DNA from: an uncultured Methanolobus sp.
GTDB taxonomy: Archaea > Halobacteriota > Methanosarcinia > Methanosarcinales > Methanosarcinaceae
Assembly (NCBI RefSeq): GCF_963667555.1
Contig: NZ_OY763421.1
Coordinates: 2,311,562-2,375,561, forward strand
DNA length: 64,000 nucleotides
Direction of reading: 5' to 3'
The notes beneath the pieces were generated by a model that was not told where the DNA came from, ran no database searches, and saw nothing but the letters and a program-made list of their open reading frames with translations. Within the stretch, counting starts at the first letter, position 1. The number at the start of each line of letters is the position of its first letter. The translations under genes were made by a program, and so were the position numbers. Positions 61,773 through 64,000 of the stretch are shown in pieces.

Positions 61773-62741
61773 ATGGGAGAGAACGACGAAAGTACAAGCT
61801 CAGAAAAAGTGCTTATTCTTCCTCTTAGTGAGGATTCTAAAAAAATAACCCAATTGCTCTCAAATGAGAAAGCAATGAAAATGCTGGAGATACTTGCAGA
61901 CAGACCAATGTCAGCCAGTGATGTTGCTGAAAAGCTGGACCTGCCCCTTACAACTGTGAAATACAATTTGGACGGGCTCATTGAAGCTGATCTGATAAAG
62001 GTCAAGGAAACAAAATGGAGCCGTAAAGGCAGGGAAGTCAAAATATACGAACCTGTCCAGAAACTGATAGTAGTTGCCCCGGGGAGCATGAAAAACGACA
62101 GGTCTTCCATTATCAGCATGCTCAAAAAGTATCTTGGTCTTGTTGCAGGTGCGATTTTTGCTGCCACAGGAGTTGAAGCCCTTGGAAGATACTCAATGTT
62201 CTCCTCTGCACCACAAATGGCCCAGGACTCTGCCAGCACCGCCAGTATTCCTGTTTATCCGGAAAATGACTCTGTATTGATGACAAAGGCAATGCCGGAA
62301 CTTGATGCAGAGAATTTTGCAGGATACGGATATACCCCGGATACAAATGCATCTGACACTGTATTCTACGAGCAGGCAGCTATGGAAGAAATGCCCGTTG
62401 AAATGCCAACAGAAGCTGCTGACATTCCAACCGAATCAGTAGAAATGACTTCATTGACATCAGATGGAGTTCAGCCTGAAATGCTTGCCTCCGCAGCACC
62501 AAATGGAACCGATGCAGGTGCCGACATAATGAGAGAAGGCGCACTGGCAGTGAACCAGACTCAGATGGAACCACTGTCAAGCACATTTACTGACAACGTT
62601 ACTGCTGCCGGGGGAGCGGTGACTGATACTTTTATGCACGGACTGCTGTCACATGTGAGTGTGTGGTTCTTCTTTGGCTGTATTTTTGTAATTACGCTTC
62701 TGTTCATAAGAGAAATGTATAATAGAAAAAAGAACATATGA
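61773..62741 (+). CDS. Membrane-anchored ArsR-like winged-HTH protein
   Basis: 322 residues. Residues 20-110 are a winged HTH (EKAMKMLEILADRPMSASDV, LPLTTVKYNLDGLIEADLIK, then WSRKGREVKIYEP). A hydrophobic segment follows at about 130 (YLGLVAGAIFAATGVEA), a long acidic Thr/Ser/Met-rich linker of 140 residues, and a C-terminal membrane helix (VWFFFGCIFVITLLFIREM). So DNA-binding is on the inside and the low-complexity part probably on the outside. Such one-component membrane regulators occur in Methanosarcinales. It lies 16 bases before truA on the same strand. Confidence 0.8.
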   Translation: MGENDESTSSEKVLILPLSEDSKKITQLLSNEKAMKMLEILADRPMSASDVAEKLDLPLTTVKYNLDGLIEADLIKVKETKWSRKGREVKIYEPVQKLIVVAPGSMKNDRSSIISMLKKYLGLVAGAIFAATGVEALGRYSMFSSAPQMAQDSASTASIPVYPENDSVLMTKAMPELDAENFAGYGYTPDTNASDTVFYEQAAMEEMPVEMPTEAADIPTESVEMTSLTSDGVQPEMLASAAPNGTDAGADIMREGALAVNQTQMEPLSSTFTDNVTAAGGAVTDTFMHGLLSHVSVWFFFGCIFVITLLFIREMYNRKKNI

Positions 62742-62757
62742 AGCCTGAGTGAATGGT

Positions 62758-63567
62758 ATGAGAGTTGCTCTTAAAATAGCATATGTAGGCACTGGCTATC
62801 ATGGATCTCAGGTCCAGCCGGATGTAGCTACAATAGAAGGCGAGCTGTTCAATGCACTCACGCAGCTTGAGATCATTGAAGATCCGAAATCCGCGCGTTT
62901 TTCAAGTTCCGGAAGGACAGATGCAGGAGTACATGCAAGAGAGCAGGTTGTTGCTTTTGATACTGATAAACCCAATCTTGCGATTCCAAGGGTCATTAAT
63001 TCCAAATTACCAAATTCTATCTGGGCATGGGCACATGCTGAAGTTCCTGAAGACTTTGACCCCAGAAGGTGGGCCACCAGCCGTAAATACAGATATATTA
63101 TGAGCGGGGAGCAGTATGATATCTCAAAGATAAGGGCTGCCTCAAAACTACTTGTGGGAGAACATGATTTTGCCAATTTCTGCACAAAGGAAGGAGACAA
63201 GAGCACTGTTCGTAATGTTGAAAGAATTGATGTGCGTGTCAGCGGAACCCTTACCAAGATAGACATCCAGGCAAACAGTTTCCTCTGGAACATGGTCAGG
63301 AAAATTGTCACAGCCCTTACAATGGTTGGAAGCGGAGTACGGGATGAGGAATGGCTTATGCAGATGCTTGACCCTGAATCATATGAAGAAGGAATCGAAT
63401 CATCTCCTGCATACGGCCTGACACTCATGGAAGTGGAATATCCTGAACCTATCGAATGGTGCGACGATGCCTATGCGATCAGGAGAGCCACCGATAATGT
63501 ACACGACTATCTGGTGAGACACAGGGTCATGGCTGAAGTAATGGACCATCTGCTTCCAAACGAATGA
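62758..63567 (+). CDS. truA: tRNA pseudouridine synthase A
   Basis: 269 residues. Modifies uridines 38-40 of tRNA. The catalytic Asp is in FSSSGRTDAGVHAREQVVAF; KYRYIMSGEQYDISK and NSFLWNMVRKIVTALTMVGS complete the fold. ATG 62758 is chosen over GTG 62749. Downstream of the membrane HTH gene, probably co-transcribed. Confidence 0.94.
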   Translation: MRVALKIAYVGTGYHGSQVQPDVATIEGELFNALTQLEIIEDPKSARFSSSGRTDAGVHAREQVVAFDTDKPNLAIPRVINSKLPNSIWAWAHAEVPEDFDPRRWATSRKYRYIMSGEQYDISKIRAASKLLVGEHDFANFCTKEGDKSTVRNVERIDVRVSGTLTKIDIQANSFLWNMVRKIVTALTMVGSGVRDEEWLMQMLDPESYEEGIESSPAYGLTLMEVEYPEPIEWCDDAYAIRRATDNVHDYLVRHRVMAEVMDHLLPNE

Positions 63568-63589
63568 TCCTTTTACATTTTTTAAGAAA

Positions 63590-64000
63590 ATGCGCTGTAC
63601 TGCAAGCATCCGGGACATTGTCATAGATTATGAGCTCATCCGAAGGGATGTGAAAAATCCACAGCTTGAGTTCCGGGAAAGAGAGTTGTATATTATTGTC
63701 CCACGGAATTTCATGGAACATGACAAAGTTATCAGGAAGCACCAGAGATGGATATACAATCGCTATTCTAAAATGCAGAAGATCCAGGAATTTGAACAGG
63801 ACATTGAACTTGTAACCGGCAGGTCAGTTGACGAACTGAAAAAACTTGTCCTCAGGTGTGTGGCAACAATTGAGATAGAGCTTGGGGTCAAGCCTGAAAA
63901 TATAAGGTTCAGGAAAATGAGAACGAAATGGGGAAGCTGCAGTTCAAAAGGTAACCTTAATTTCAACACTTTTATGCAATACCTGCCGGATGAGATGGTG
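63590..64000 (+). CDS. YgjP/DUF45-type metallopeptidase (partial, runs off window)
   Basis: The first 137 residues are visible. MRCTASIRDIVIDYELIRRD opens the protein, followed by LYIIVPRNFMEHDKVIRKHQ RW and FRKMRTKWGSCSSKGNLNFN, the diagnostic KWGSCS motif just upstream of the HExxH zinc site, which would be beyond the window edge. SprT/YgjP-type zinc peptidase. Start ATG 63590, 22 bases after truA. Confidence 0.88.
   Translation, partial: MRCTASIRDIVIDYELIRRDVKNPQLEFRERELYIIVPRNFMEHDKVIRKHQRWIYNRYSKMQKIQEFEQDIELVTGRSVDELKKLVLRCVATIEIELGVKPENIRFRKMRTKWGSCSSKGNLNFNTFMQYLPDEMV

Overview
The window comes from a methylotrophic or marine-type methanogenic archaeon of the Methanosarcinales, most like Methanolobus, Methanococcoides or Methanohalophilus. 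The evidence is a group II chaperonin, archaeal C/D-box sRNP proteins (Nop5 and fibrillarin), beta-RFAP synthase for methanopterin, archaeal PurP and RibK, the ablA/ablB pair for the osmolyte N-epsilon-acetyl-beta-lysine, a corrinoid-protein paralogue, PGF-CTERM and PEF-CTERM surface proteins, archaeal TATA boxes and GGTGAT/GGAGG ribosome binding sites. No rRNA, CRISPR array or intact insertion sequence is visible. There are two tRNA genes, tRNA-Arg(GCG) and tRNA-Pro(GGG). Genus is inference only.

Layout. 0-4.3 kb: three small exported proteins, WrbA, and a divergent DUF2178/XRE/ModE-like operon with an inverted-repeat operator between them. 4.3-8.8 kb: an ArsP/DUF318 permease with its ArsR regulator, then a biotin ECF transporter (bioY, two ecfA, ecfT) behind a near-perfect BirA-type operator; one ecfA carries a single-base frameshift. 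8.9-11.8 kb: thermosome and aspartate-semialdehyde dehydrogenase. 12-17 kb: surface proteins, including an SdrD-B protein with a PEF-CTERM tail and an OTR-like multiheme cytochrome c with a PGF-CTERM tail. 17-25.5 kb: an AT-rich accessory block with an RNase HI fusion, a rhomboid-like protein, a Fic protein with paired palindromes, a DUF2254-like protein split by an A8-tract frameshift, and a small membrane protein. 25.4-36 kb: mostly housekeeping genes (YchF-like GTPase, a non-canonical cis-prenyltransferase, RimI, AAA ATPase, MBL hydrolase, an ABC-2 exporter, fasciclin protein, ribK-ribB with tandem operators).

36-42.5 kb is the second accessory block: an RDD protein, an orphan branched-chain-type substrate-binding lipoprotein, a hicB-hicA-nucleotidyltransferase cassette, a DUF2254 protein with about ten 23-24-residue repeats, an AAA_14/DUF4143 ATPase with two 23-bp palindromes in front, and an orphan antitoxin-like gene. 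A decayed copy of the 3-prime end of the fibrillarin gene lies on the far side of this ATPase unit, and a gutted second copy of the unit (palindrome plus 3-prime repeat) sits at 38.1-38.2 kb. This points to a small mobile or formerly mobile cassette.

42.5-64 kb: housekeeping again (fibrillarin, Nop5, beta-RFAP synthase, DUF2953 and GerW proteins, XPD-like helicase, pilin, ferredoxin, UMP kinase, a degenerate corrinoid protein, leuB, leuD, an Lrp regulator, ablA/ablB, a HerA-like ATPase, an FAD enzyme, purP, a membrane-bound HTH protein, truA, and a partial YgjP-type metallopeptidase at the edge).

Two patterns recur. Four genes seem to begin at AUU, AUA or CUG codons behind recognisable ribosome binding sites, because no AUG, GUG or UUG gives a complete N-terminus or signal peptide (in Nop5 a weaker GTG alternative exists). 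Two genes are broken by one missing base in a homopolymer or short run. Both patterns need read-level checking before any biological reading.
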